Source: Roseitalea sp. MMSF_3546 (GTDB lineage: Bacteria > Pseudomonadota > Alphaproteobacteria > Rhizobiales > Rhizobiaceae). Taken from it: 64,000 nt of DNA. A program made the translations under genes and the position numbers. The notes under the pieces are model-generated. The model was not told where the DNA came from, made no database searches, and was given only the letters and a program-made list of their open reading frames with translations. Where the stretch lies: assembly GCF_030732865.1 (NCBI RefSeq), contig NZ_JASHKB010000003.1, positions 124,001 to 188,000 on the forward strand, given 5' to 3'. Of the stretch, positions 30,502 to 40,556 are shown one piece after another. Positions within the stretch are counted from its first letter, which is position 1; the number at the start of each line of letters is the position of its first letter.

Positions 30502-30578
30502 TGGCGCGAGTGACGGGGCTCGAACCCGCGACCTCCGGCGTGACAGGCCGGCACTCTAACCAACTGAGCTACACCCGC
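30502..30578 (-). tRNA. tRNA-Asp (anticodon GTC)
   Basis: The minus strand gives a 77-base cloverleaf: acceptor GCGGGTG pairs with CACTCGC (one G-T pair), the D arm is GCTCAGTTGGTTAGAGTGC, the anticodon loop TGTCACG gives GTC, the T arm is GCGGGTTCGAGCCCCGT, and the CCA end is encoded. It is divergent from the tRNA-Val gene 262 bases away. I see no gene in the gap between them. Confidence 0.97.
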
Positions 30579-30840
30579 ATTTGCGCGCCCGCACCATGGT
30601 GCGGCCCGGTCGACTTAGGTGGTTCTTCGAACCCTGTCAAGCTGCTCGAAAGCGGATTTGCACGGGCGCCGGGCAGCCCGGTTGCGCGGCGATTTCGCCA
30701 CGCGATCGCCGTGCCGCGCGCGGCAGACCAGCCGACCCGGCGAACGCCCCGCGCGCAGCGTCCGCGCCGGCCGGTGCGCCGCATTTCGAACCGGGCAGCT
30801 TGCGCGCACGCCGTTTGCTCGCTAGATCGCACTCGGTCAC

Positions 30841-30916
<76 letters not shown>

Positions 30917-30966
30917 TTCCCCCCGCCGGACGAAACGGGCCAGGGCACCGGGCGGATGAACGTGCG

Positions 30967-32616
30967 TCAGGCGGCGTCGGAAACGCGTTCGCCGGCACTC
31001 GCCGGTTCGGCGGGCGCGGCATCGTCATCCTTTCCGGCCGCTGCGCCATCGCCATGGCATGTGCCGCTGCGATAGGCCTCCGACAGCCGATCCAGAGCCA
31101 TCGGCGCCTGATAATAGTAGCCCTGGAAAAGACGGCAGCCGGCCAGCGAGGCACGATGGTTGTCGTCGCGTGTCTCGATGCCCTCGGCGACCACGATGCG
31201 GTCCATCTGGCCGGCGATCTGGGTGACCGCGCTGACGAAGGTGTCGGTGACGATGTCGGTGCCGATGGTCTGGATGTAGGACTTGTCGATCTTGATGATG
31301 TCGAAGGGCAGCTTGCGGAGCTGGTTGAACTCGCTGTAGCCCATGCCGAAATCGTCGAGCGCGATCCGGAAGCCGGCCGCGCGGATGTCGGCGATCTTGG
31401 CCACGAAGGCGTCTGAGGTTTCGAGCAGCGCGCTCTCGGTGATCTCGAGGATGAAGCGCGACGGCGCCACGCCGCAGGCGTCAAGGATCTGCAGGTATTC
31501 GGCCAGAAAGCCCTCATGGGCCAGCTGGCGGGCGGAGATGTTCACATTGACCGGAACGTCGGGCAGACGCGGCATGTCGTGGCAGACGCGGCGCATGACG
31601 TAGCGGCCCAGTTCGCAGATGAGCTGCGATCTTTCGGCCACGGGAATGAACTCGGCCGGCGAGATCGCGCCGCGCACCGGATTGGTCCAGCGCACCAGCG
31701 CCTCCAGCGAGCTGAGGTTTCCGTTCGCATCGACGATGGGCTGGTAGTGGACCTCGAGCTGGTCCTGCGTGATCGCCGCGCGCAGTTCGCGCTCGATGAA
31801 GCGCTCGCGCTGCATCTCGTCGAGAATCGCCGAGCCGAACACCAGCCAGCTTCCCCGGCCGGCATTCTTGACGCGGTAGAGCGCAAGGTCGGCATAGCTG
31901 AGCACGTCGTTGAGATCGCGGCTGTGGGTGGGCGCCAGCGCGATGCCGAGCGAGGCGGAGATCGCCGGGCGGTTGTTTTCGATCGCCGCGCCCTGGCGCA
32001 GCACTTCCAGATAGCGATCGCAGCATTGGCCGACCATCGCCTCGGTGACGCGCGTGTCGTGGCAGACGAACAGGGCGAGTTCATCGCCGCCGAGCCGGCC
32101 GACCACCGCGCCGGGAAAGGCCTGTCGGGCGGCCTGCGCGCAAAAATGAAGGACCGCGTCGCCGGCCGGATGACCGAACACGTCGTTGATCTGCTTGAAA
32201 TGGTCGATGTCGATGAGCACGACGGCGACCGAGCCATTGGCGCCATGGTTGCCGATAGCCTCGTCGAGGGCATGCAGGAAGTGACCGCGCGTCAGCGCGC
32301 CGCTGACCGGATCGGTGGCGTTGCGCGCCTGGAGTTCCTGCTGCAGCCGGCCGACGCGGCGCAGCTTGGCGCGCATGGTCATGTACAGCAGCAGCGCCAA
32401 AGCCAGGGTGAGCAAAATGGTGGCGAATTCGAGCCGGCCCACATCCATCTGGCCGTAGCGGGCGAGCAGATCGTTCCGCGACAGCGCATGCGAAAATGCG
32501 TGCATGCTGGTCAGGAAGGCGATCGCCGCAATGAGCGCCGTTTCGATGACGGTGCTGAATCGTCTGGGCGGTTCGGAAACGAACAGGTTACGCTTCTTGC
32601 CAAGCGTTGAGAACAT
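30967..32616 (-). CDS. Membrane GGDEF/EAL protein, probable c-di-GMP phosphodiesterase
   Basis: A 549-residue protein. Two hydrophobic helices lie at about 22-45 and 63-82. A GGDEF domain follows (~100-265) with the active-site motif reading RLGGDELAL at 174-182. Then comes an EAL domain (~275-520) with EALVRW at 305-310, NVNISARQL, EITESALLE, DDFGMGYS at 421-428 and KIDKSYI. All EAL metal and catalytic positions I can check are intact, while the GGDEF motif ends in Leu. Net phosphodiesterase activity is therefore the likelier reading. A Lys/Asp/Ala-rich tail closes the protein. ATG 32616 is preferred over GTG 32631. Confidence 0.9.
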   Translation of the reverse strand: MFSTLGKKRNLFVSEPPRRFSTVIETALIAAIAFLTSMHAFSHALSRNDLLARYGQMDVGRLEFATILLTLALALLLYMTMRAKLRRVGRLQQELQARNATDPVSGALTRGHFLHALDEAIGNHGANGSVAVVLIDIDHFKQINDVFGHPAGDAVLHFCAQAARQAFPGAVVGRLGGDELALFVCHDTRVTEAMVGQCCDRYLEVLRQGAAIENNRPAISASLGIALAPTHSRDLNDVLSYADLALYRVKNAGRGSWLVFGSAILDEMQRERFIERELRAAITQDQLEVHYQPIVDANGNLSSLEALVRWTNPVRGAISPAEFIPVAERSQLICELGRYVMRRVCHDMPRLPDVPVNVNISARQLAHEGFLAEYLQILDACGVAPSRFILEITESALLETSDAFVAKIADIRAAGFRIALDDFGMGYSEFNQLRKLPFDIIKIDKSYIQTIGTDIVTDTFVSAVTQIAGQMDRIVVAEGIETRDDNHRASLAGCRLFQGYYYQAPMALDRLSEAYRSGTCHGDGAAAGKDDDAAPAEPASAGERVSDAA

Positions 32617-32772
32617 CGGAAAACCATCCACGGGACCGGGCGCTGCCGCATCGTGCCGACGCGGCCGGAGCCTGCATTGCCAAACATGCCGTCAAACGGC
32701 GCAAGACCAGTTCGCACGCCTCATGCGTGGATGTCCCGACATCGTATCGGGATTGTTTCTAGGCTTCCTTAA

Positions 32773-32791
32773 CGCAATTGGGCCAATTGCG
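32773..32791. repeat. 19-base palindrome between TadG-like and GGDEF/EAL genes
   Basis: CGCAATTGG-G-CCAATTGCG has perfect 9-base arms. It lies 97 bases past the stop of the vWA gene and about 160 bases upstream of the GGDEF/EAL start. A TTTTGAC...CTTTTT stretch follows on the plus strand. It could be an operator of the c-di-GMP gene or a terminator hairpin for the upstream gene. The rest of the 271-base gap shows nothing recognisable. Confidence 0.4.
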
Positions 32792-32887
32792 CGTTTTGAC
32801 TTGCTTTTTCCACGCGCATGGCCGGGGTGGCGGATGCACGGCTCGGTGGCCGGCCCGCCGGAGCGGGCCGGTGCCGTGCGGCCAGTG

Positions 32888-34240
32888 TCAGCTCGTCAGG
32901 CGCAGCGCCGAGATGCGGCGGCCGATATCCTCGAAGGCATCCTCCAGCGCTCCGGCATCGCGTGACTGGTAGAAACCGTTCTTGTCGGTCGCGCATTCGC
33001 GCATGACATCGACGCCGGCGGCCGAAACCGTCTTGCCGAAAGCGATCGAGAAGACGGTCACGCCATTCGCCTTGGCCTCGGCGCAGGCTTGCTTGGTCCA
33101 GTTGTCGGCCTGAGCCAGGTCGGTGCCCCAATTGCCCGGGTTCCAGGGCAGGTTGGCCGAGCGCTGGTTGTCGCCGTCGGTCATCAGCACCATCACCTTG
33201 CGGCGGTCGGTCGATGCCGGCCTGGCATCGGTGAACGGCTCCTCGGGCGTCAGAAGGCGCAGGCCCCACATCACGCCGGGCGCCATATAGGTGTCCTGGG
33301 TCGGATACATGGCGCCGATCGCGGCGCGAAGCTGGCCGAAATTGCCCGTCAGCGGCTTGATCGGCTCGCCGCACCAGACATTGAGCAGGCCTTCGAAGGG
33401 CACGTCGGGGCGCTGGTCCTTGAGCGTGTGGGGCGAGGGGCGCGAGCCGACGCAGCCCCGCCAACGCTTTCGCACGGTCACGTCGCGGCACTGCCATTGC
33501 CGGCTGATCTCCTTGCGGTCGCACACCTTGCGCCGATAGGGCACGCCGTCATTGTAGCGCGTCTGCATGCGGCAGTTGGAGTATTCGAACTTGCGCTTCC
33601 AGCGGCAGCGGTTCTCGGTGTATTCCTCGTCGTCGGGCACGGTGATCCAAGAGGCATTGCGATTGGCCATGCCGACATTGACGTGATTGGTGAACGGCAC
33701 CAGGCCGACCCGCACATCGTTGTCGCCCGCCTCGTCCTCGATCTTCGTCACGAAGTCGGTGGCGATGCGCTTGAGGTCGACCATCTTGTTGTCGGCCGAC
33801 ATCGAGTAGGTGTTGTCCAGCACCAGAACCAGTTCCAGATCGGTGCCGCGGTTGATCGGCACGGTGGCGTCGGCCTGGTTGACGAAGACGCCCGGCGCAA
33901 GCGAGCCGAAGAACAGCGCGTCGGTGCGCGCAAGGGCGGTCACCGCGATCTCGTCGTCGACGATCTCGATCCGCACATCCTCGACCGCGCCCTCGAAATT
34001 GGCATCGACAAAGCGCTTGACGTCGTCGCGCGAGGGCTCGACCTCGTTGACCTCGTGATAGCGGCCGGCGAACAGGACCGCCGCGTCGACCGACGCCTGC
34101 AGGCGGACCTGGGTGCGGCTGATATTGGCGTATTCGATGGCCATGGCGACGCTGCCGATGAGCGGAAAGGACGCCATGACGAACATCATGCCGAAATTGC
34201 CCGATCGCGATCGGGCGAAACGCCGCAACATTTGCATCAT
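32888..34240 (-). CDS. TadG-like pilus protein with von Willebrand A domain and Cys-rich insert
   Basis: A 450-residue protein. The N terminus (RRFARSRSGNFGMMFVMASF, then a single helix ending AIEYANISRTQVRLQASVDA) is the TadE/TadG pattern of a type IVb pilus-associated anchor. A vWA domain begins at about 135 with a MIDAS-like LVLVLDNTYSMS (D142, S146, S148) and continues to KVMVLMTDGDNQ and VTVFSIAFG. Between them, residues ~205-290 form an Arg/Lys-rich insert with six cysteines (212, 223, 240, 251, 263, 290). No other tad/cpa genes are nearby, so it is an orphan. Probably exported and disulfide-linked; function unproven. Confidence 0.85.
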   Translation of the reverse strand: MMQMLRRFARSRSGNFGMMFVMASFPLIGSVAMAIEYANISRTQVRLQASVDAAVLFAGRYHEVNEVEPSRDDVKRFVDANFEGAVEDVRIEIVDDEIAVTALARTDALFFGSLAPGVFVNQADATVPINRGTDLELVLVLDNTYSMSADNKMVDLKRIATDFVTKIEDEAGDNDVRVGLVPFTNHVNVGMANRNASWITVPDDEEYTENRCRWKRKFEYSNCRMQTRYNDGVPYRRKVCDRKEISRQWQCRDVTVRKRWRGCVGSRPSPHTLKDQRPDVPFEGLLNVWCGEPIKPLTGNFGQLRAAIGAMYPTQDTYMAPGVMWGLRLLTPEEPFTDARPASTDRRKVMVLMTDGDNQRSANLPWNPGNWGTDLAQADNWTKQACAEAKANGVTVFSIAFGKTVSAAGVDVMRECATDKNGFYQSRDAGALEDAFEDIGRRISALRLTS

Positions 34241-34366
34241 CGTCGTCCGTTCCCGTTAAGGTTCGTGATTGCCCCATCGGACCACAAACTTCTTTCGCGA
34301 TCGTCAATCCCAGCGGGCAGAATCGATCAATGACAATCTATTCGTGCGGCTGCCTCGCCCTCGCCC

Positions 34367-34385
34367 CTGCGTTGCAGCATGCTGC
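34367..34385. promoter_or_regulatory. TGC-rich palindromes upstream of fumarase
   Basis: CTGC-GTT-GCAG (34367-34377) overlaps a second palindrome, GCAGCATGCTGC (34374-34385), in the divergent gap between the TadG-like and fumarase genes. The first has the same CTGC-N3-GCAG form as the site at 14847-14861. It may bind a TGC-recognising regulator such as PhaR. This rests on motif shape only. Confidence 0.3.
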
Positions 34386-34461
34386 GATGCACCAAAGCAC
34401 TGATTGCGATTTGTCGCGCAGCGGCTAGAACAGGCGCAAAACCATACCGGAGGCCCGAGCG

Positions 34462-36066
<1,605 letters not shown>

Positions 36067-36075
36067 CCCGGCCGG

Positions 36076-36429
36076 TTACCGGCTCAGCCCCTTTTCGTCG
36101 AGCTCGGCCAGATAGGCGGCCCAGCGGGCCTCCGTGTCGCGGCCCAGTTCGTCCAGATAGGTCCAGGTGAAGATGCCGGTCGAATGCATGTCGTCGAAGA
36201 CGATGCGCACCGCGTAATTGCCGACCGGCTCGACCTGCATGATCCGCACGTCCTTCTTGCCGCCGACGGTCTTGCGCTGTTCGGGGCTGTGGCCCTGCAC
36301 CTCGGCCGAAGGCGACATCACGCGCAGCATCTCGGCCGGCAGTTCGTGGCGGCTGCCGTCGTCGAAAGTGATCGTCAGAAGGCGCCGGTCAGCGGCGATT
36401 CGCAATTCGGTCGGCCAGCGGTCGGTCAT
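36076..36429 (-). CDS. DUF971 domain protein
   Basis: A 117-residue protein of the DUF971 (gamma-butyrobetaine hydroxylase N-terminal-like) family. Seen: [20 protein letters not shown], the [18 protein letters not shown] segment, and the terminal [14 protein letters not shown]. Stand-alone DUF971 proteins have been linked with iron-sulfur cluster handling, but no role is proven. ATG 36429 begins at the family's N terminus. It is convergent with the fumarase gene (9 bases between stops) and divergent from moaA. Confidence 0.9.
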   Translation of the reverse strand: MTDRWPTELRIAADRRLLTITFDDGSRHELPAEMLRVMSPSAEVQGHSPEQRKTVGGKKDVRIMQVEPVGNYAVRIVFDDMHSTGIFTWTYLDELGRDTEARWAAYLAELDEKGLSR

Positions 36430-36473
36430 GGCCCCGATGTGACGCGTCGGGTCTTGACCGTCAAGGAAAACCG

Positions 36474-37505
36474 ATGGACCGTAACCCGATGACGGACCAA
36501 GACAATGCACCGGCCATGATCGACCCGTTCGGTCGCACCATTTCCTATCTGCGCGTATCGGTCACCGACCGGTGCGATTTCCGCTGCGTCTACTGCATGT
36601 CCGAAGACATGACTTTCCTGCCCAGGCGTGACCTTCTGACGCTCGAGGAACTGGACCGGCTGTGCACGGTCTTCGTCGAAAAGGGCGTGCGCAAGCTTCG
36701 CCTGACCGGCGGCGAGCCGCTGGTGCGCAAGAACATCATGCATCTGGTGCGCCAGCTCTCACGTCACCTGGCTTCGGGCGCGCTCGACGAACTCACCCTG
36801 ACGACGAACGGCTCCCAGCTTGCCCGGTTCGCCGATGAGCTGGCCGATTGCGGCGTGCGGCGGGTGAATGTCTCGCTCGACACGCTCGATGCCGACAAGT
36901 TCAAGGCGATCACGCGCTGGGGCGATCTCTCGCGCGTGCTCGGCGGCATCGCGGCGGCTCGGCGCGCCGGCATTCAGATCAAGATCAACGCGGTCGCGCT
37001 CAAGGATTTCAACGATGCCGAGATCGAACCCATGATGACATGGGCGCATGGCGAAGGGCACGATTTCACCCTGATCGAGACCATGCCCATGGGCGAGATC
37101 GACGAGGATCGCACCGACCGCTACCTGCCGCTCACCGAGGTCCGCGCGAAGCTCGCCGAGCGCTATACGCTCGAGGACATTCCCTACAAGACCGGCGGAC
37201 CGGCGCGCTATGTGCGCGTTGCCGAGACCGGCGGCCGGCTCGGCTTCATCACGCCGCTGACCCACAATTTCTGCGAAAGCTGCAACCGCGTCCGGCTGAC
37301 CTGCACCGGCACGCTCTACATGTGCCTTGGCCAGGAAGACGCCGCCGACCTGCGCGCGCCCTTGCGCGAATCCGAAGGCGATGAGCGCGTCGCGACGGCC
37401 ATCGACCAGGCGATCGCCCGCAAGCCCAAGGGTCACGACTTCGTCATCGACCGGACCACGCAGGCCCCGGCGGTCGGCCGTCACATGAGCGTGACGGGCG
37501 GCTGA
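36474..37505 (+). CDS. moaA: GTP 3',8-cyclase (molybdenum cofactor biosynthesis protein A)
   Basis: A 343-residue radical SAM enzyme for the first step of molybdopterin synthesis from GTP. The N-terminal SAM cluster motif is CDFRCVYC (C34, C38, C41). TGGEPLVR follows, and the C-terminal second cluster is in [20 protein letters not shown]. Length is normal. AAGGAAAA lies just before ATG 36474; ATG 36489 is a second option. The flavin oxidoreductase gene starts one base after its stop. Its partner genes mobA, mobB, moeA and fdhD are 5-8 kb downstream. Confidence 0.96.
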   Translation: MDRNPMTDQDNAPAMIDPFGRTISYLRVSVTDRCDFRCVYCMSEDMTFLPRRDLLTLEELDRLCTVFVEKGVRKLRLTGGEPLVRKNIMHLVRQLSRHLASGALDELTLTTNGSQLARFADELADCGVRRVNVSLDTLDADKFKAITRWGDLSRVLGGIAAARRAGIQIKINAVALKDFNDAEIEPMMTWAHGEGHDFTLIETMPMGEIDEDRTDRYLPLTEVRAKLAERYTLEDIPYKTGGPARYVRVAETGGRLGFITPLTHNFCESCNRVRLTCTGTLYMCLGQEDAADLRAPLRESEGDERVATAIDQAIARKPKGHDFVIDRTTQAPAVGRHMSVTGG

Positions 37506-37506
37506 C

Positions 37507-38610
37507 ATGAAGACCGCCATCGTCGGCGGCGGCATTGCCGGCCTTTCGTCCGCCTGGGCGCTGACCAAGCGCGGCCATGACGTTGCGCTCTACGAGAAGG
37601 GCCCGATCCCCAACCCCCTTTCGGCCTCGGGCGACGAGCATCGCATCATCCGCCGCGCCTATGGCGGCCTGTCCGGCTATGCACGGCGCATCGACGAGGC
37701 CTATGAGGCCTGGGACGAGCTGTGGGCCGATCTGGGCGAAAAGCACCTGGTCGAAAACGGCTTCCTGATCGTCAGCCAGCGGCCGGGCGACGAGGCCGAG
37801 CAATATCGCGACGGTCTGCGCGCCGGCGGCTATCCGCTCGAATTGATGTGTGCGGACGAGGCGGCGGCGCGCTTCCCCTTTCTGGAGGCGGGCACCTTCC
37901 GCTATGCGGGGTTCAGCCCGGAGGGCGGCGCCCTGCTGTGCCGGAAGATCGCCGCCGGGCTTGTGAAATGGCTCCGCAACCATGGCGCGGCCGTGCATGA
38001 CGACACCAGGGTCACCGCCGTCGATCCCGCCGGGACGGTCACGACGACCGAAGGCGCGCGCGATTTCGACCTTGTCATCGTCACCGTCGGCGCCTGGGTG
38101 CTCGATCTCGTGCCCGCGCTTGCCGGCCGGCTGACGACCTACCGCACGGCGGTCGCCTACTTCACGCCGCCGCCGGACCTGGCGCCCGCCTGGGTCGGCG
38201 CGCCGGTCATGCTGGACGCGGGCGCCGATTCGGATGGCTACGCCATCGCGCCGATCGGCGGGTCGGGCCTGAAGCTCGGCACCGGCAACCACAAGCGCCC
38301 TGCCCCGCCCGATGCGGACCGCACGCCCGCCCCGGGCGAGGCCGACGCCATCCGCAAATGGTTCGCCCCGCCGCTCACCCGGCTGGACGAATACCGGCAC
38401 GAAAAGACCGTCACCTGCGCCTACACCTTCACCGCCGACCAGCGTTTCCTGATGCACCGGCGCGACCGGCTGTGGGTCGTCTCGGCGTGTTCGGGCCATG
38501 GCTACAAGTTCGGCGCGGCAATCGGGCGTCGCGTGGCGCGCCACCTGCCCGATGGCGACGAGGAGGGCCTGCGCGCCTGGCTGGAAGCGCGCGAGCGAGT
38601 GGACCGCTGA
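37507..38610 (+). CDS. FAD-dependent amine oxidoreductase, monomeric sarcosine oxidase-like
   Basis: A 367-residue DAO-family flavoprotein. The Rossmann motif is VGGGIAGLSSAWALTKRGHD and the second FAD contact GGALLCRK. The C-terminal TCAYTFTADQRFL and ACSGHGYKFG match the region of monomeric sarcosine oxidase that carries the covalent 8-alpha-S-cysteinyl FAD link (here C304). This suggests an N-methyl amino acid or related secondary amine oxidase with covalent flavin. It follows moaA by one base; a functional tie to molybdenum cofactor is not evident. Substrate is uncertain. Confidence 0.83.
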   Translation: MKTAIVGGGIAGLSSAWALTKRGHDVALYEKGPIPNPLSASGDEHRIIRRAYGGLSGYARRIDEAYEAWDELWADLGEKHLVENGFLIVSQRPGDEAEQYRDGLRAGGYPLELMCADEAAARFPFLEAGTFRYAGFSPEGGALLCRKIAAGLVKWLRNHGAAVHDDTRVTAVDPAGTVTTTEGARDFDLVIVTVGAWVLDLVPALAGRLTTYRTAVAYFTPPPDLAPAWVGAPVMLDAGADSDGYAIAPIGGSGLKLGTGNHKRPAPPDADRTPAPGEADAIRKWFAPPLTRLDEYRHEKTVTCAYTFTADQRFLMHRRDRLWVVSACSGHGYKFGAAIGRRVARHLPDGDEEGLRAWLEARERVDR

Positions 38611-38644
38611 GGCCCGGACCGGCCTTGTCCGACCGGACCGGGCC
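38611..38644 (+). terminator. Hairpin after the flavin oxidoreductase gene
   Basis: Directly after the stop, GGCCCGGACCGGCC and GACCGGACCGGGCC can pair along 14 bases with two mismatches around a short loop. There is no T-tract, so it may end the moaA operon transcript in a factor-dependent way or protect its 3' end. Confidence 0.45.
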
Positions 38645-38732
38645 GTGATAGCGCCGTGACCGGGATCGGGCGCTCGGGTGCCTGCATTCCCGGTTCGGCG
38701 GGGCCGACGGCGCCCCCATCTTGCAGGTTCCG

Positions 38733-39656
38733 ATGCAACTGTCGGCAAATCTTCGCGCCAGTGCCTTCATGGCGCTGTCCATGGCCGGTCTGGTCGTCAA
38801 CGACGCGCTGGTCAAGACGCTCGGCGGCGCGCTGGGCATCGGGCAGATCATGTTCGTGCGCGGCGCGATCATCGTCGCTTTCCTGGCGGCGTTCGTGTGG
38901 CTGCGCCGGGCGCCCGGACGGGCGCGCGACGCGCTGTGCTGGCCGGTCGCGCTGCGCACGTTCGGAGAGGTGGTCGCCACGATCCTGTTCCTGAACGCGC
39001 TGTTTCACATGCCCCTGGCCAATGCGACCGCCGTGCTGCAGGCGCTGCCGCTGGTGGTCGCGCTGGGCGCGGCGCTGTTCCTGGGCGAGCCCGTCGGCTG
39101 GCGGCGCTTCAGCGCCATCGCGGTCGGCTTTGCCGGCGTGATGCTGATCGTGCGGCCCGGGTTCGAGGGTTTCAACGCGTTCGCGCTGTTCGCCCTTGGC
39201 GCTGTGTTCTTCGCCGCCCTGCGCGATCTTGCGACGCGAATGGCGCCGGCAGGAATACCCTCCTTGACCATCTCGCTGATCACGGCGGCGGCTGTCGCGG
39301 TGATCGGCCTTGCGCTGATCCCGGTCTCTGGCGGCTGGCGGCCGATGACGCCGGCCATCTGGCTCACGCTCGCCGCGGCGGCCGGCTTCCTGTTCATCGG
39401 CTACCACTTCGTGGTGATGGCGATGCGCGTCGGCGAGATCGGCTTTGTCGCCCCGTTCCGCTATACGAGCCTGTTGTGGGCGATCATTGTCGGCATCGTC
39501 GTCTTCGGCGACTTTCCCGACGCGCTCATGCTCATTGGCTCGGCGATCGTCGTCGCCACGGGCATCTACACCTTGCACCGCGAGCGCGTGACGCAGGCGC
39601 GGCTGCGCGCGGCGACACACTCGGCCGAATCGGCACCGTCGGCGCGGGGCACGTGA
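38733..39656 (+). CDS. EamA/DMT-family transporter (first of tandem pair)
   Basis: A 307-residue protein with ten hydrophobic helices in two EamA repeats (for example FRSALALMF-like helices, then VAPFRYTSLLWAIIVGIVVF). It is predicted as an inner-membrane drug/metabolite exporter of the DMT superfamily. ATG 38733 is used; a TTG four codons earlier is possible. The next gene starts three bases after its stop and is a clear paralogue sharing PVGWRRxxAI, VGFAGVMLI and RPGF. Substrate unknown. Confidence 0.9.
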   Translation: MQLSANLRASAFMALSMAGLVVNDALVKTLGGALGIGQIMFVRGAIIVAFLAAFVWLRRAPGRARDALCWPVALRTFGEVVATILFLNALFHMPLANATAVLQALPLVVALGAALFLGEPVGWRRFSAIAVGFAGVMLIVRPGFEGFNAFALFALGAVFFAALRDLATRMAPAGIPSLTISLITAAAVAVIGLALIPVSGGWRPMTPAIWLTLAAAAGFLFIGYHFVVMAMRVGEIGFVAPFRYTSLLWAIIVGIVVFGDFPDALMLIGSAIVVATGIYTLHRERVTQARLRAATHSAESAPSARGT

Positions 39657-39659
39657 GCG

Positions 39660-40556
39660 ATGTCCGCCACCGTCATCGAGCAGAACAACATGCGCGCGAT
39701 CGGCCTGATGGTGCTGTCCATGGCCATGTTCGCAGTCGAGGACATGCTGATCAAGCTGACCACGGCGACGCTCGGCGTCGGCCAGATCATGCTGGTGCTG
39801 GCGGTCTTCGGCGCCGCAGCGTTCTCGCTGATGGCCTGGCGCAGCGGCACCAAGCTCTTGACCCGCGACCTGCTCGACCGCGCGGTCATGGTGCGCAATC
39901 TGGGCGAGATCGTCGGCACGATCGGCTTCGTGACGGCGCTGGCGCTGGTGCCCATCTCGGTCGCCTCGGCGATCCTTCAGGCGACGCCGCTGGCGGTGAC
40001 CATGGGCGCGGCGATCTTCCTGCGCGAACCGGTCGGCTGGCGGCGCTGGACCGCGATCATCGTCGGCTTCGCCGGCGTGATGCTGATCATCCGGCCCGGG
40101 TTTGCGGGATTCGATGCCAATGCGCTGTTCGCCGTGATCGGGGTCGCCGGGCTCGCCGCGCGCGACCTGGCAACGCGCGCCCTGCCCGCCGCGATCACCT
40201 CGGCGCAGGTGTCGGCCTATGCCTATTGGGCGCTGATCCCGCCGGCCCTCGTCCTGATGATGCTCGATGGCGGCTGGCGGCCGGTCGAAGGGGCGGCGAT
40301 CGCCTATCTGTGCGCTGCGGTCGTTATCGGCGTGTTTGCCTATTACATCCTCACCCACGCCATCCGGATCGGCGATCTTTCGGTCATCGCCCCGTTCCGC
40401 TATTCGCGGCTGCTGTTCGCACTGCTGGTGGGATTCTTCGTCTTCGCCGAACGCCCCGACCTGCCGGTGCTGGCCGGCTCGGCCCTCGTCATCGCCACGG
40501 GCGTTTACGCGCTCTACCGGGAACGGGTGCGGAAGGGCCGCATCGAGACCGCCTGA
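39660..40556 (+). CDS. EamA/DMT-family transporter (second of tandem pair)
   Basis: A 298-residue, ten-helix DMT transporter paralogous to its neighbour: both have EPVGWRRxxAIxVGFAGVML and RPGFxGFxANALFA-like segments at matching positions and IAPFRYSRLLFALLVGF near the end. Three bases separate the two genes. The arrangement suggests tandem duplication, possibly acting as a heterodimer, though most EamA pairs are homodimeric. Substrate unknown. Confidence 0.9.
   Translation: MSATVIEQNNMRAIGLMVLSMAMFAVEDMLIKLTTATLGVGQIMLVLAVFGAAAFSLMAWRSGTKLLTRDLLDRAVMVRNLGEIVGTIGFVTALALVPISVASAILQATPLAVTMGAAIFLREPVGWRRWTAIIVGFAGVMLIIRPGFAGFDANALFAVIGVAGLAARDLATRALPAAITSAQVSAYAYWALIPPALVLMMLDGGWRPVEGAAIAYLCAAVVIGVFAYYILTHAIRIGDLSVIAPFRYSRLLFALLVGFFVFAERPDLPVLAGSALVIATGVYALYRERVRKGRIETA

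Noticed and set aside
30579-30840. Possible further tRNA or small gene between tRNA-Asp and tRNA-Val
   Set aside because: No second cloverleaf and only Arg-rich frames of the kind GC-rich noncoding DNA gives.
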